Below, one piece after another: positions 10,335-21,759 of a stretch of DNA of 64,000 bases. Under the pieces are notes generated by a model. It saw only the letters and a program-made list of their open reading frames with translations. It was not told the DNA's origin and ran no database searches. Position 1 is the stretch's first letter. Each line of letters starts with the position of its first letter. Both the position numbers and the translations under genes were made by a program. Origin of the DNA: Aselliscus stoliczkanus (taxonomy: Eukaryota; Chordata; Mammalia; Chiroptera; Hipposideridae); NCBI GenBank assembly GCA_033961575.1, contig CM066738.1, positions 70,727,478-70,791,477 on the forward strand, written 5' to 3'.

Positions 10335-10500
10335 CCTTATGGCAATGCCATGTAGTAAAACTTGCTCTGGACTGAGAGGCTAGAGGATAGCAGTGGAGTT
10401 CTGGCTCAGCAACCAACTTGAGACTTAGACAAGTAACCCCACCTCTCTAGTCTTCCAAGTCCTCACCTGTAAAGCTAGATGGGTTAATGTATTTCTTCAT
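10335..10500 (+). repeat. MIR SINE
   Basis: Follows the MIR sense order: 'agcagtggagttctggctca', a 'cttagacaagtaacccc' segment, and 'ccaagtcctcacctgtaaa'. It is 5' and 3' truncated and diverged. Confidence 0.6.
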
Positions 10501-12175
10501 TCAACAGTATTTGTTGAGTTAGAGTTCCATACATGGAGGCCTCATGGATCTTACATTCTAGTAAATATGATAGACAATCATGAGTTAAACTAATAAATGT
10601 GTTTTTGGTGACAAGGGCTAGGAAGAAAAAATAATCATGTGAAAGAAAAGAAAGTAATGAGTTAAGTTGGCACTCTAAAGTTGTCAGGGGAGGCTACTCT
10701 GAAGAGGAGACATTTGAGCAGAAGCTAGAATGATGAGAAGAAGCCAGCCAGGTGAAGATCTGGGGAAAGAATGTTCCAGGCAGAAGGATAGCCATGTATG
10801 GTCATAAAATAGAAGCATGCTCGAGGTACATCAAGGGGACCAATGTGGCTGGAGTAGAGGAAGCAAAGGGAAAGTTGATTGGGGATGAGTTGGGGAGGCA
10901 AGCAGGGGCCAGATTGTGTAAGTTTAAAATCAGGTTTTAAGATTAATGTGTGATATAAAATCATCAGAGGATATTTATTGAGCAGAGAGGTGCCTTGAAC
11001 CTCATTAAAAGATCACTCTGGCTGATAAGAGTAGAGAGATCATTTATTCATTCAGTAATCATTTACTGAGCATCAATATACACCAGGCTTGTTGCAATTG
11101 CAGGGAGTACATCAGTGAATGAAATAGATCTCTGTTCTGATGAAGATTATAGTCCAGTGGACAATTTGGAAAGCTATTAGAATAGTTTATAGAAAGTGAG
11201 AGTGAGTTGGGAAAAGGTAGTAGTAATATGAGTAATGAAGACTGGTCAGATCCCAGGTTTGTTTTGAAGGTGGAGCCAAGAGGATTTATTGGTAGATGGA
11301 TATGGGAGTAAGAAAATAAATAACAAATAATGACATCTAGATATATCTTTTTTCTCTTCCTCTCTCTCCCCCTCTTTCTCTGTCTCCTTCTTGTTTTATA
11401 ACCTCAGCTTGCTCCTGAATGGGTCCTTCTCATCATTCTGATTTCTGCTCAAATGTCACCTCTTCAGAGAGGCTTTCCCAACAACTTGAAAGTGCCAAGT
11501 TAACTCATTACTGTCTCCCCATTTATTATTGTTGTGCCATTTACTGAAATGAAGAAGATTTAGAGAGGAGCACAGTCTTATTTGGAGTCCTGATTTGGAA
11601 TGTTAAGTTTAAGATGCCTTTTTGATATCCAAGAAAAAAAGACATACATTCAATAGTTTGACATGTAGCTTGGAGGTCAGGGAAAGGTTAGGGATGAACA
11701 CATAAATTTTGGATATCACTGGAAAGACATGCATATTCGAAGGAGAAGAAGATGAAGTATTTCCAAGAGTATTTAAAAAATTAGAGACCAAGAAGGGGAG
11801 GAGTAGCTAGTGAGATAGGAAAACAAGGTGATCATGCTGCCCTAGAAAACAAGGGAAGAAAGTGTTCCAAAAAGAGGAAAACATTAGCTTTCTTAGCATC
11901 CTGGGAGTTGAGTAAATATTGAAAAAGAACCATTGCATTTGACAATATGGAGGTCATTTTATGACCTTGAGTGGTTCCAGTGCACTTACAGGAACAAAAT
12001 CCTACAGTGTGCTTACAGGACCAAAGTCAGCTGAAAAAGAAAATGGGAGGTGAGGAAATAGAGACAATAAGTTTAGACATCTCTTTTACAGAATTTGATC
12101 ATGAAGGGAAGTGGAAAAATAGGCAGCAACTACCAAAAGGGGAGTGTTTATTTGTTTTTAAGATGGGAGCTGCAA
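10500..12175 (-). repeat. L2 LINE, long antisense copy with smaller insertions
   Basis: The first part reads as reversed L2 3' end ('ggatcttacattctagtaaa'). It continues through reversed ORF2 C-terminus wording: 'gatctggggaaagaatgttc', 'ggaccaatgtggctggagta', 'aagatcactctggctgat', 'gtggagccaagaggattta' and 'aaagtgttccaaaaagagg'. A second antisense L2 3' end starts at about 11045, and a sense-strand L2 fragment lies at 11395-11530 ('gctcaaatgtcacctcttca'). It has no open frame and is very old. Confidence 0.65.
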
Positions 12176-12189
12176 TTTGAAAAACCAAC

Positions 12190-12590
12190 TGCGAAAACAG
12201 ACTTTTTTTTAACAGAACCATGAATATTTGAATAAAGATTGATGTAAAATAAAATTTAAAAATTGTGATTAATTTTGCTAAGAGTGATAATGAAATTGAG
12301 ATTATGTTTTTTTTAATTCCACATGAAGTATATATTACCAGATAAAATAATATCTGGGATTTGTTGTAAAATATATGAACAAGAAGAAAGTTTGGGGGAC
12401 ACAGATGAAACTAGACTGGCAAAATCCAATTATTGAGCTTGGATGATGAGTGTATGGAGTTCACTATATTCTTCTCTCTAGTTTTGTGTCGATGTCAAAA
12501 GTTTTTTAAAGAGAAAGAAAAGGAAAGATGAAAGCTAGTTATATTATGGCAGTCTGTTACTATAATAATAGTCTAGCCATCAGCTAGGGT
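12190..12590. other. AT-rich interval, no feature seen
   Basis: A low-complexity, T- and A-rich stretch between L2 and an L1 5' region. Confidence 0.4.
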
Positions 12591-13150
12591 GGTGTCAGAG
12601 GAGACTGAGTGGGAAGCCAGGACTTTTGCCACCTCCTGGAGATAGTAAGTCCTTTCTTCCCTCAGTACTAGTAGAAAGCAAGTACATAGCAGTAAGAACC
12701 CCTCTCCATTTCAGGGTAGACTGATGTCAGCAGAGGCCTATCCTCAGCACTAACAAAGAATCCCTTCTCCCCTGGAGTGTCAACAGAGGTGAGTGGGGAA
12801 CTGGACTTCCACCCCCACTTGGCAGTAACAAGGCAGGACCTCCTTTTCAAACCAGTGTGGAATCAGAAGAGGTCTGCTAAGACAGAATATTTAAATAAGA
12901 TCCAGAGTCTCATAACAAAATACCTAAAATGTCCAGGAAACAAATGAAAATCACTCATCATACCAAGAACCAGGAAAATCTCAACTTGAATGAGAAAAGA
13001 CAATCAATACAGGCCAACACAGAGATGACACAGATGTTGGAATTACCTAATAAAAATTTTAAAGCATCCATCATAAAAATATTTCAATGAGCATTTATGA
13101 ACACACTTGAAATAAATGAAAATGATAAAAAAAAGTTTCAAATAGTATGT
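12590..13150 (+). repeat. L1 5' region remnant
   Basis: From 12895 the text follows the 5' untranslated region of old mammalian L1 elements: 'cataccaagaaccaggaaaa', 'tctcaacttgaatgagaaaa', 'gatgacacagatgttggaat'. The preceding block (12590-12890) fits the more 5' part. ORF1 and ORF2 do not follow, so this is an isolated fragment. Confidence 0.65.
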
Positions 13151-13800
13151 ACAAATACAGCAGCTTCGGAAAACGAGCTTGCAGAAAATGACTATCATCT
13201 AAGTTGTTCATATTGAGAAACTGAGTCTCCCAGGATCAGGGGACTTGAATAAGTAAGTCATGGTTCATTGCTGGCCTGGTGCATCACCATTCCTCGAGTC
13301 CCAGCTATTTAATACGTCACATATTTCCCAAAATTCAGGCCACATTTCAGCAACAACATAGCCTGTTACATCATGGAATGTTTTCCCAGCCTGCTCCCTG
13401 GAAAGAAGATTTAGGATTTCAGCATTTAACTTAGCAAGAATGTTGTATCCAAAGTAATGCTAACTCCCAAAGACTAATATTTCATATATTTCAAGATTTT
13501 TTCTTAAATTTTATCCTGTTCCTCCATTTCCAGAAGTTGTAAACTTGAAAATATTTATTAATACTTTCAAAAGAGATCAGTTAGAACAGTCTTCACGGAG
13601 GTAATCAGAAATGAATTGGGCTAATGTTTTCTCAAAGCCTGGTATTTGTGTTATTTTGTCTACTTTTCAGCCTTGGGTCATGATACCAGAAAATAGTCTT
13701 TTTAAACTCACAAACTGGGAAGTCAGTTGGAGAGAGAGGATAGCCACAGCTCCTGCCTCTTCCACAGAAATAATCTATCAACACCAGATGTCTCTCTGAC
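13150..13800. other. Sequence without an assigned feature
   Basis: Lies between the L1 fragment and the retroviral relic. Part of it (13610-13800) may belong to the same provirus, but I see no clear retroviral motif. Confidence 0.35.
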
Positions 13801-13819
13801 ACCCATTTCCATAGCCATT

Positions 13820-14760
13820 ACTCAGTCATTCCATGGGACAGACAAACTCCACACAATTGGTGGCATGGACAAATAAGACAGGTCAACAAATTGCCCATAG
13901 GCAGTCCCTCTAAAGATAAGAATAACACTCAATTATCCAAAATGAGTTGAGTATTCTAATGCTTACCAGCCTGCTTAGGGGCCACAATGAAGGCACTGTC
14001 AATCTGTGTCAACAAATAAGGAAGGTCTCACTTTGGGGATATCATTAATTATGAATAATATCTTCTTTCCAGAGACACCACATGTGCTCACAGGACTGTA
14101 CCTATGTTGACAACAGACATTAATCTGTCTGCCCCCAAAGACCACAGCACCATACATCCTAGAGTTGGTAATAAGCACCTTCAAAGATTTGGAGAAACAC
14201 CAGTAGTAGATCATACAATCTTCAGACACCTGGGAGATCTCTCTGAAACACAACCATCCTTCGTTACTTGGTGAAGGTTTCCAGAGGGATGGCTTACTCA
14301 CTGTTTATCCACATACTGCAGGTGTTTATCCCTCCAGATAGGAGTTGTCCAGTTAGAAAAGGTGATAAGAAATGTCTCCCTGGTTTTAGTTAATGAGATT
14401 AGTGACACCACTTTGAGTTTTGAAGGCATTCAAGTCAATCTCAACTCACTAGCCAGAGTTGATATTGATGAGAGAATTACTCTAGACTTCCTCTTCATAG
14501 GCCAAGGCGGAGCCTCTGCAATCCCAACTATTAATACATTCTGCTACACCTGTATTAATGCTGTGGGTTAGTGGAAAGGTCAGTACAGAGACTTTAGGAG
14601 AATGTCATCCACTTCAGGCTTTCTGAAGTAGACCCTGATGGTTCGTGGAGCTTGTTCAGTAGACAAAGTCCAGGGTCCTGGGGAGTATTGTTGGAGCCTA
14701 TGCTGCAGGTTGACCCCATCCTTCTGTTTGAAATTCTAGTAATAGATAACAGTCTTAATT
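13820..14760 (+). pseudogene. Endogenous retrovirus env relic (surface C-terminus and transmembrane subunit)
   Basis: A broken retroviral envelope gene. At 14362-14571 the frame stays open for 69 codons. It shows the order expected of a class I transmembrane subunit: a heptad-like 'VNLNSLARVDIDERITLDFL', the glycine/glutamine turn 'GQGG' in the place of the immunosuppressive-type region, and then two cysteines ('FCYTC'). Downstream (about 14650-14740) a shifted frame resembles the membrane-proximal 'SPGSWG' stretch. Upstream (14080-14250), separated by stops, are traces of the surface-subunit C-terminus. Several stops and frame changes make it non-functional. I see no gag or pol nearby and no certain LTR. 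Confidence 0.7.
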
Positions 14761-14764
14761 AAAT

Positions 14765-15030
14765 TTGGTATGGGACTAATTGAAGAGATTTGGTCTCAGT
14801 CTCTGTTGATCATGTTAATCAAATCTTAGACATTATAATTGCCTCTTGCAATTATATACTATGGCTTTTCTGTTGCCATTGAGGGGTGAGATACCAAGGG
14901 AGCTGCTCAATGATGCACATACCTAACCCATAAGAGCAAGGGCATTAACACCTCTGGGGGCAAATTTTGACCAATGACAGATGAGAGCTGGCGGATAAAT
15001 TCTTCTCACTTCCTCCTTAAGAATAGCTTA
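14765..15030 (+). other. Possible 3' flank of the env relic
   Basis: This would be the place for a polypurine tract and 3' LTR. No clear LTR boundary (TG...CA) or polyadenylation signal can be assigned by eye. Confidence 0.25.
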
Positions 15031-15034
15031 CCAG

Positions 15035-15140
15035 TGCTGGCCAAGTGGCTCAGTTGGTTAAGAGTTAACTTAAGAGCACCAGCTCTGAACAACAGGGCCA
15101 CCGGTTCAATTCCCACATGGTCCAGTGATGCTGCCAGTGA
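15035..15140 (+). mobile_element. tRNA-derived SINE head fragment
   Basis: 'gctggccaagtggctcagtt', 'aacaacagggccaccggttc' and 'aattcccacatgg' identify a GTGGCTCAGTTGG-type head. The body is missing and the 3' side ('gaagaaaagaag') is A-rich. A target duplication is not clear. Confidence 0.72.
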
Positions 15141-15149
15141 AGAAAAGAA

Positions 15150-16390
15150 GCTTTCAGAGCCCCCTCATTTGTTTGCTTGTTTTCCCTAAATGACCACATA
15201 TTTCAGTTTGTGTAGGCCTGGGGAAGTGAACTTCAAATCACAACATTTAGTTTTAACTAAACTAGCCCTTAAGTATGGACAAGAGCCTAAAAATATTTCT
15301 GTAAAAAAAACAGCAAACTGATTTAAAAACACACAGAAAAAAAACAAAAAAGAAACAAGAGAAAAAAATAGAAACAGCAAATTAAGAAGGATAAAGTGAA
15401 TAACCAGTACAACAAAACAAGGTAAAAAAAAAAAATGAAGATAATATTAACAATTCCAAAACAGCAAAATAAAAAGTTGAAGGTAATATTAATAACAAGT
15501 ACAAACAAGAAAATGGCAGAGTAGACACTTCACTTACTTGTGATATAAACTCCTTGTCTACCACACTACAGTGCCAATCCAAACAGATATGGCAGGAAGC
15601 TGACCTCCTGAACAGTGGGCTCCTCCCAAGATCTGAAATGATTAGTGGTGCAAGCTCCATGTAACCTCAACTCATTAGAAGCCCACTACCACCGCTACCC
15701 AACCTAAGGAAACAATAGAGGAAATCAGAATATGTGCTTATCTGTAACTCTATTGGTTTATACAGAGTAAGAAGCCAAATAGACAGCACTCTCCCGCTAA
15801 AGGAAGAAGAGAAGAAGTGTGGGGAAAGAAAGGGTGGACTTTGCCTCCCCAGAACTGCTGAGAAGGCAGAAGTCTTAGCAGAAGTGCCCCTTTTATTGGA
15901 ACACGGGGAGGGCAGATAGCAAGCATCCTCTGCCCACCTCCCACCGCCCCCACACAGCATGGCTCCAAGGAAAGAGATTTGGTTTTCTAAGAGCTTAGAA
16001 ATCAAGACTTAACAAAAGTGTATCAACAGACAACTATGAAGTTAAAATACATTCCTTACATTAAATAACATTATATTCATATCAAAGGGTGAGAAAGTTC
16101 AGTGAGAAGAGCATAAGGGCTGAACTCAGAGGCACTGAAAATATGTCCTTAGGAAAAGAAGAGTGATGATTCTGGTTGGGATGCCGTAATGAAGTTCTTT
16201 AGAAAGTAAGGATCCAGGCTCTGATGGGAAGGAAGGCTTGTCTGAGGCTTAAGGATTGGAGTATCGCAGTGAAAGCAAGTTGTGGAAAAGATGGTAATGA
16301 TCTACAAGTACTAGAGTATGGAAGTCATGAAAAATACTTCATATTTCTGGTAAGCTTTGGGCAGAAGGTCAGATTCAGGTCCAAGTGAAG
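15150..16390. other. Unique sequence with an A-rich tract
   Basis: 15300-15480 is strongly A-rich on the plus strand and produces spurious phenylalanine-rich minus-strand ORFs. The rest (15500-16390) has ORFs on both strands (to 112 codons) with no recognisable protein. Confidence 0.4.
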
Positions 16391-16394
16391 CAGA

Positions 16395-16640
16395 GCAGCA
16401 TTGTGAACAGAAAACAGGCTTTGCTAGAACTGGGTACAAATCTTAGCTCTTCCTCTTAATAGCTGTGTGAGTTCAGACGAGATGTTCAGCCTCTCTGAGG
16501 CTCACTTTCCTCATTTGTAAAAGGAGGATGGCATTGCCTACCTCAGAGAGTTGTTGTGAGGGGTAAATAAGATAATAATGTAAAACACTTAATACAGTGC
16601 TCGACTCCACGTGGGTCTTCAATAATGGTGGGTGTTAGTG
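16395..16640 (+). repeat. MIR SINE
   Basis: Sense MIR: 'aactgggtacaaatcttagc', 'tcctcttaatagctgtgtga', 'ctcatttgtaaaaggaggat', 'gagttgttgtgaggggtaaa'. Nearly the full length is present. Confidence 0.8.
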
Positions 16641-16649
16641 AAGAAAACA

Positions 16650-17935
16650 GAAACAGCAGATCATTTAAGGAAATAGATATGAGCAGTGTTAGATTTAAAG
16701 AAAAAAATGACTCTGGTGTCTTTTGCTTGGGCCCTCATGGAGAAGGAATAGATAAAATGAGGACATACAGGGAATAAAATGTGGACTTTTGTAGGTTGCC
16801 ATATTTTCTTTGGGAATTTTGCTGTTTTCAGTCTTCTCCATTGAGAATGCCCTGTAATGGCCACTTGTGTTAGTTTGCCTCACACACAGAATTGCCAGGG
16901 ACAAGAGTGCATCTCCTTCAGCTAACAAGAGAAACTCACTGAGTGACAAAGGTCTGCCCATGGAAGATGCAATCTCACTGCTCCAGAGATTTTCTAAGTA
17001 AGGTGGCAGAAGATCACCTAAGGTGTCCTCACATGTGTGGGGCAAATGTGTTATGACAGCCACTTTGCTTGTCCTGTGTTTTAGTCCGGTGCAGGCTACA
17101 AGGAAAAAGACTTTTCCAATACAATTCTTCACAGACACTCATAGAACTGATTTCAAAGGTCTAGAAAAGTGCAAAAATCTTCCTCAGAATGCTGATGGGC
17201 TCCTAAATACTCAGCCCATGAGGTCTTTAAAGACTACTGATGAAATGAAATTTCACTGATGAGTGCATTCCAAAGGATGAACTGAGACCTGTTTTGTTTC
17301 TCCTCTTTGAAATAATTTTTCAATGAATAAACACATCAATGATTTGGACATAATGAATTGGTGTCTGGATCTTCCTTGGAAGAGTTTTGGGTTGGAAATC
17401 CAAAGCATGTGTGCTCTGAGGGCAAAGATCTCAGAACATTTATACACAGGCTTTTGGCTACACTTAGCAGGGCGCAATGACCACAGGAAGAGAGACAAGA
17501 GAGTCCATGCTCCAGGCATCTTGAGACATCATCGTAAACCAGCCCCACAAGTGTGCTTTCAGTTCTGGATAAAGAGCCAGGAGATAAAGACCTCAGGGTC
17601 CAAGCAGGGAGACCTCTCTTTCTCAATCACAGGCCCAAGGTGGAAAAGATTGTGGAAATGATCTCTAATGACGAGCCCAATAGGGAATTCTCATCATCAA
17701 CAACTCTGACTGGTGGCATCCAGCCTCTGTTTGAATACATCCAGGAATTGGTTGTTCATTGCCACTTAGGACAGAATATTTCCAGATTTGAACAGTGAAA
17801 TTTTTCTGGAATGCTTTTGAAATTTGAGCCAAAACCAGGCACTAAGCTATAATCCTAGCTTTCTAGGAAAAAAAGGTCTCCTCCAGTTTGGTGGGTACAA
17901 GGAAACACAGCATGAAATCAGAATAACCAACCATT
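16650..17935. other. Unique sequence with unsupported ORFs
   Basis: Contains a 147-codon minus-strand ORF at 16695-17138 and 112- and 96-codon ORFs on opposite strands near 17323-17661. None shows a recognisable domain, a Kozak-like start with supporting context, or a convincing splice architecture. I cannot exclude decayed repeat or pseudogene origin. Confidence 0.35.
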
Positions 17936-17939
17936 CTAT

Positions 17940-18000
17940 TGACAGTTGACCCAAGACTGTCCTGGTTTTAGCACTGAAAGTCCTTTGTCCCAGGCAACTC
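17940..18000. repeat. Short repeat fragment, same family as 5560-5630
   Basis: 'gactgtcctggttttagcac' followed by 'tgaaagtcctttgtcccagg' matches the element at 5570 closely. Confidence 0.45.
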
Positions 18001-18009
18001 TAGGTTAAA

Positions 18010-18270
18010 TATGCCATAGGGCTAAAAATCACAGGCTTTCTAGTCATAAGGGACCGAGTTAGAGGCAGCTTCATCATTTAACCTGTGGCATAGCTTATGA
18101 AATCAATTCTTCATGCTAAGCCTCAGTCTCCTCAGCTATAAAACGAGGATAATAATACTCACAGAGCTGATGTAAGGATTGCAGAAAACATAAGAAGAGT
18201 CATATGTAAGAAGAGCTTAGCAGACAGTCTTGCATATAGTGAGGGTTTGTGAATACTAGCAAGTACAGCT
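18010..18270 (+). repeat. MIR SINE
   Basis: Sense MIR with 'caggctttctagtcataagg', 'cctcagtctcctcagctata', 'aaacgaggataataatactc' and an end near 'gcatatagtgagggtttgtg'. Confidence 0.7.
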
Positions 18271-18299
18271 ACAATGAGCATACTTTAACATATTTTGAC

Positions 18300-19060
18300 C
18301 AAAATTTCCCTTTCTTCCATTTTCCAGCCATAATATTTCTTCCATCCTTTGAAACACTGCAAAGAAAGTCTATTCCTTGTCCAAATGAAAATGCTTCAAA
18401 TATTTAAAGGCTGCAGCATGCTCCATGGCACCCACTCTCCACCCCAACCCTGCACAATTCCAGCCTCCGCTTTTCCAAACTAAACATCCCTGGTTCTTTG
18501 ACCATTGCTCATGTGGCATGGTTTCCAGAACTTTGACACTCTTATTAACCTTCTTCTAGATCGCTCTCTCTTAAAGTACAGGCCAAGAACTGAGCACATT
18601 GCCTTGATGTCCTCCCAGAGCAAGGACTCTTGGACAATTACCTCGTTTCTTCTGGGTGTTCTATTTCCATCACATGGATTCAGATCACATGAGCTTTTTG
18701 GCAGCCTTCACCCAGCTGGCTTATGTTAAGCTGACAGTCAGCTAAAACCCTTGGGCTTTTCTCTTATGAACTTTTAAGCAAGGTCTCCCTTGTTCTGGTT
18801 TCAGCTAATTCTTTAAACACAAAAGCAAGAATCTAAATTTGTCCTATCAATTTTATCATGTTGGTTTCAGCCTATCCTTCTCAGTTGTTGAGATGTCTAT
18901 GGCTCATTAGTATGTTAGCCAACATATTAGCTGTTTTTTCCAGTTTTGTGACATCTAGAAATTTCATAAGAATCCTTTCAACATATTGGTTAAAAATACT
19001 GAACCATTTGGGACCAAGAACAGAACCATTCAAAAGTTCTGTAAAGGTTAAATCTGGTTA
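18300..19060 (-). repeat. CR1/L3-type LINE remnant, well preserved
   Basis: About 760 bp follow, step by step, the antisense text of amniote CR1/L3 elements: 'ccaaactaaacatccctggt', 'catgtggcatggtttccaga', 'ttattaaccttcttctagat', 'gtacaggccaagaactgagc', 'gagctttttggcagccttca', 'tgacagtcagctaaaaccct', 'ccagttttgtgacatctaga', 'ttgggaccaagaacagaacc'. In the intact family this encodes the reverse transcriptase C-terminal part. The frame here is broken. Retaining so many landmarks over this length is notable for such an old family. Confidence 0.75.
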
Positions 19061-19330
19061 ATATTAACAACTGTTATCATTTGTTCAGCAATTACTCTGA
19101 GCCAGGGACTGAGTTAGATGTGTTATGAACATTGTCTCATTTCACTGTAAACAATTCTTCAAGGTAAATATGGTTATCCTCTTCTTATAAATGAGAAAAC
19201 TGAAGCTCAGAAATGTCAAATGTGTTACTCAGACAGCTAGTAAGTGTTTTAGCTTCATTTTGCAACCAGTTTTGTCTGGTAACAAAGTCAAAATTCTTTC
19301 TACAGTGCCATGCTACTACCTTTGAAAGGA
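19060..19330 (-). repeat. MIR SINE, antisense
   Basis: Reverse MIR: 'tcagcaattactctgagcca', 'gaacattgtctcatttcact', 'aaatgagaaaactgaagctc', 'agacagctagtaagtg'. It abuts the CR1/L3 remnant. Confidence 0.75.
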
Positions 19331-19734
19331 GAGTTATAAAGACCATAAAAAAAAAAATATTTAACCCAAGGTTCTATTGGGAACTCCGAAGTTAGGGAAA
19401 CACCAATCACCTCCACCCTGCCTGCCTCCCACTTCCCTATGGCCTTCATCACAGTGGCCGTCAGTCACAGCTTAGGGTAGATACACTACTCATACTACTC
19501 TCCTTTCATCAGGAGATGTGCTTCCTTGCTCATCCTCATGCCTGCTGCTTTCTTCTCATTTTATCATTCCAGTTAGTTTTCAAGAAACTCTTATATTCTT
19601 ACTCTTTTCCTAGAATACCCCCACCACCACCACCCAGCATTGCAACCCCTGACATTAAACTAAAACCTAAGGGCAACAGTTTCCTCATCAATTTCTCTCA
19701 CAGAGATCCATTCATTCAATCGGTCATTCACTTA

Positions 19735-20480
19735 ACACCCTGCTCTGGGCACTGTGCCAGGAACATGAATATAACAATAAGGAAAAAAGATGTCAGGGGA
19801 TCACCTCGTAAGTTATATAAACGTCTAACCACAATGCTGTGCACCTGAAAATAATATAATATTGAATGTCAACTGTAACTGAAAAAAAAAATTAAAACAA
19901 AAGGAAAGATATGATCCCTACTTTCAAGGAGTTTATAACCAAGGGGAGGAGCAGACACCAAACAATTACACAAGTAAGTACCTACTTACAAATATGATTA
20001 AGTTCTGCAAAAGAGAAGTTCAGTGCTTTATGAGAATATACAGTACAAGCACTGATTCAGCCTGGACAATAAGAAAGGTCCCCTACTTTTAAAAGAATAT
20101 TATATTTGCTGAGCATCAATATTATGTCTAAAATTGTCATAGCACCTATTATACATGACATAATTTATTGGTACACAATGTTAATAAAAGACATAGAAGG
20201 AAATTAACATTTATAGTACAGTGTGCTACCTGTTATGTAAAAGAAAAGTACAAGGGCATTTGAATAAGTAGTAGAAATCAGGGAAAACTTCCTGGAAAGC
20301 ACTCAGTCTCATTTTGATGGGTGAGAATTACTGACTCGGAGAAAGGGGACATTCCAGACAAAGGGAAGAGCATATGCAAAGCTTTGAAGCAAGTTATGCT
20401 TTAATAACACATTTGGAGATATGCAAGGAATTCACTGTGGTTAAAAAAGAGAGTATGTTTAGAGGGAGGGATGATTTTGA
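19735..20480 (-). repeat. L2 LINE, antisense, split by an L1 3' end
   Basis: Starts as reversed L2 3' end ('gggcactgtgccaggaacat') and resumes after the L1 fragment with 'ctttcaaggagtttataacc' and 'aggggacattccagacaaag', 'gggaagagcatatgcaaag'. An AT-rich, unassigned block lies at 20090-20260. Confidence 0.6.
19796..19895 (+). mobile_element. L1 3' end fragment
   Basis: 'aagttatataaacgtctaac', 'gctgtgcacctgaaaataat' and 'attgaatgtcaactgtaact' followed by an A-run are the extreme 3' end of an L1 subfamily. The A-tail and approximate repeats of 'aaggaaa...gat' on both sides suggest a very short 5'-truncated insertion of about 100 bp into the L2 copy. Confidence 0.7.
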
Positions 20481-20484
20481 CCCA

Positions 20485-20653
20485 TCTGTCTGTTACACTG
20501 ATGATCCAAGCCTTAAAAAGTAAAAGAATCTTCAAGGATAGATGGTGCTTCACAAATACTATGTTCAGCTACAAATAAATTATAATTAAAATATTTGTGC
20601 TAGAAAAAGCTATTTGTGATTATGTGAGATAGATGTTGTGTGAGAGAGAGAGA

Positions 20654-20686
<33 letters not shown>

Positions 20687-21675
20687 CCATGTAGCAGAGG
20701 AGGATCGAAAGTTAAAATAAACTATACTCCAAAATTATTTTATAAACAACCCACAACAATTTGACTAGGAATTTGTTTGCAGTCGTCCAGGTCATAACAT
20801 CATAAAACATAGCCAAAAATGTAGCTACGACGCTGCATAAACAAAAGGAAAATAACGGACAATGATCCCATTACTGATCATTCATACGGACATGCATCTC
20901 ATTAATTAGACAAAGCTACAGTATGGTTAAGCATCCAACTTATGAAAGGAGTTTTTGAGAAGTTGGAATGTAGTGCAAAAACTTGTCTGTCCTGGCAGTG
21001 TTGCCTACAGTCATTAATCAGAAAGGGAATTATTACTTCCTTATGGAATTCAGCTTCAGTTATTTTCCTCTGGACTTTACCTGGAAATCTTTAACATGGA
21101 GAGTCATGCTACATCTATTCCTAATTGGAAAATTCAACTCATCCTTCAAGTGTATCTCCTGAAGCCCACTCCTTCTCTTTATCCAGTCAGAATGTACCAA
21201 CTGAAATTGAGTTCCTTTTCCATCTTTCATATACATGTTTCTGTCACTGTTAAGAATTATGGAAATTAATTTTAAGGGGAGAGGTTGAAGACCTACATAT
21301 GGGGTTGTTTAAACAAAACCACATCTTTAGCTGCCAATTAACTGAACCAGATGATCTAGAAATTTAACTTTGAAAAGTTTACTATATCCTGCACTAAGAT
21401 TTTTGTTTGGCTTGTTTTTTTGTTGTTGTGCTTTTGTTTTTGTTTTTAATTTAAACAATGATGAGGTTTTGGAAAGAGACCAGAGCTTCAAATGAAATCG
21501 TAGACTATCTTTTTTTACATTTCATGCACTGAGTGTTTTTTGCTTTTACTATAAAAGCCACCATTAATTCTTAATTTTTAAATTACTCATAAGAAGCCAT
21601 ATCAAAGGAGTGCAGATTACTGAGACATTATCAATCTCTCCCACCACTCCAGGTTCACTACACAAGGGCTTGTAA
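20485..21675. other. Unique sequence with one microsatellite
   Basis: No gene or named repeat seen apart from the (GA)(GT)(GC) tract at 20641-20688 and T-rich stretches near 21410-21450. Confidence 0.4.
20641..20688. repeat. (GA)n(GT)n(GC)n microsatellite
   Basis: A compound run: GA repeats, then about 13 GT repeats, then GCGCGC. Alternating purine-pyrimidine sequence of this kind is a classical Z-DNA former. Confidence 0.9.
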
Positions 21676-21679
21676 ATAG

Positions 21680-21753
21680 TAACCTTACTCTTTATTCCAA
21701 TACTAATGAGTTAGATCTAGAACTCATTAGTATTGGAATAAATAGTAAGGTTA
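21680..21753. repeat. Near-perfect palindrome, 33-bp arms
   Basis: Arm 1 (21680-21712) begins 'taaccttactctttattcca'; arm 2 (21721-21753) is its reverse complement apart from one or two positions near the 'ctctttatt' / 'aataaatag' stretch. The 8-bp centre is 'agatctag'. It would extrude as a cruciform or form an RNA hairpin. It is not linked to a recognisable transposon terminus. Confidence 0.9.
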
Positions 21754-21759
21754 TCTCAT

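Noticed and set aside
16695..17138. 147-codon minus-strand ORF as a gene
   Set aside because: No recognisable domain, no supporting context. This length can occur by chance in 64 kb of six-frame sequence.
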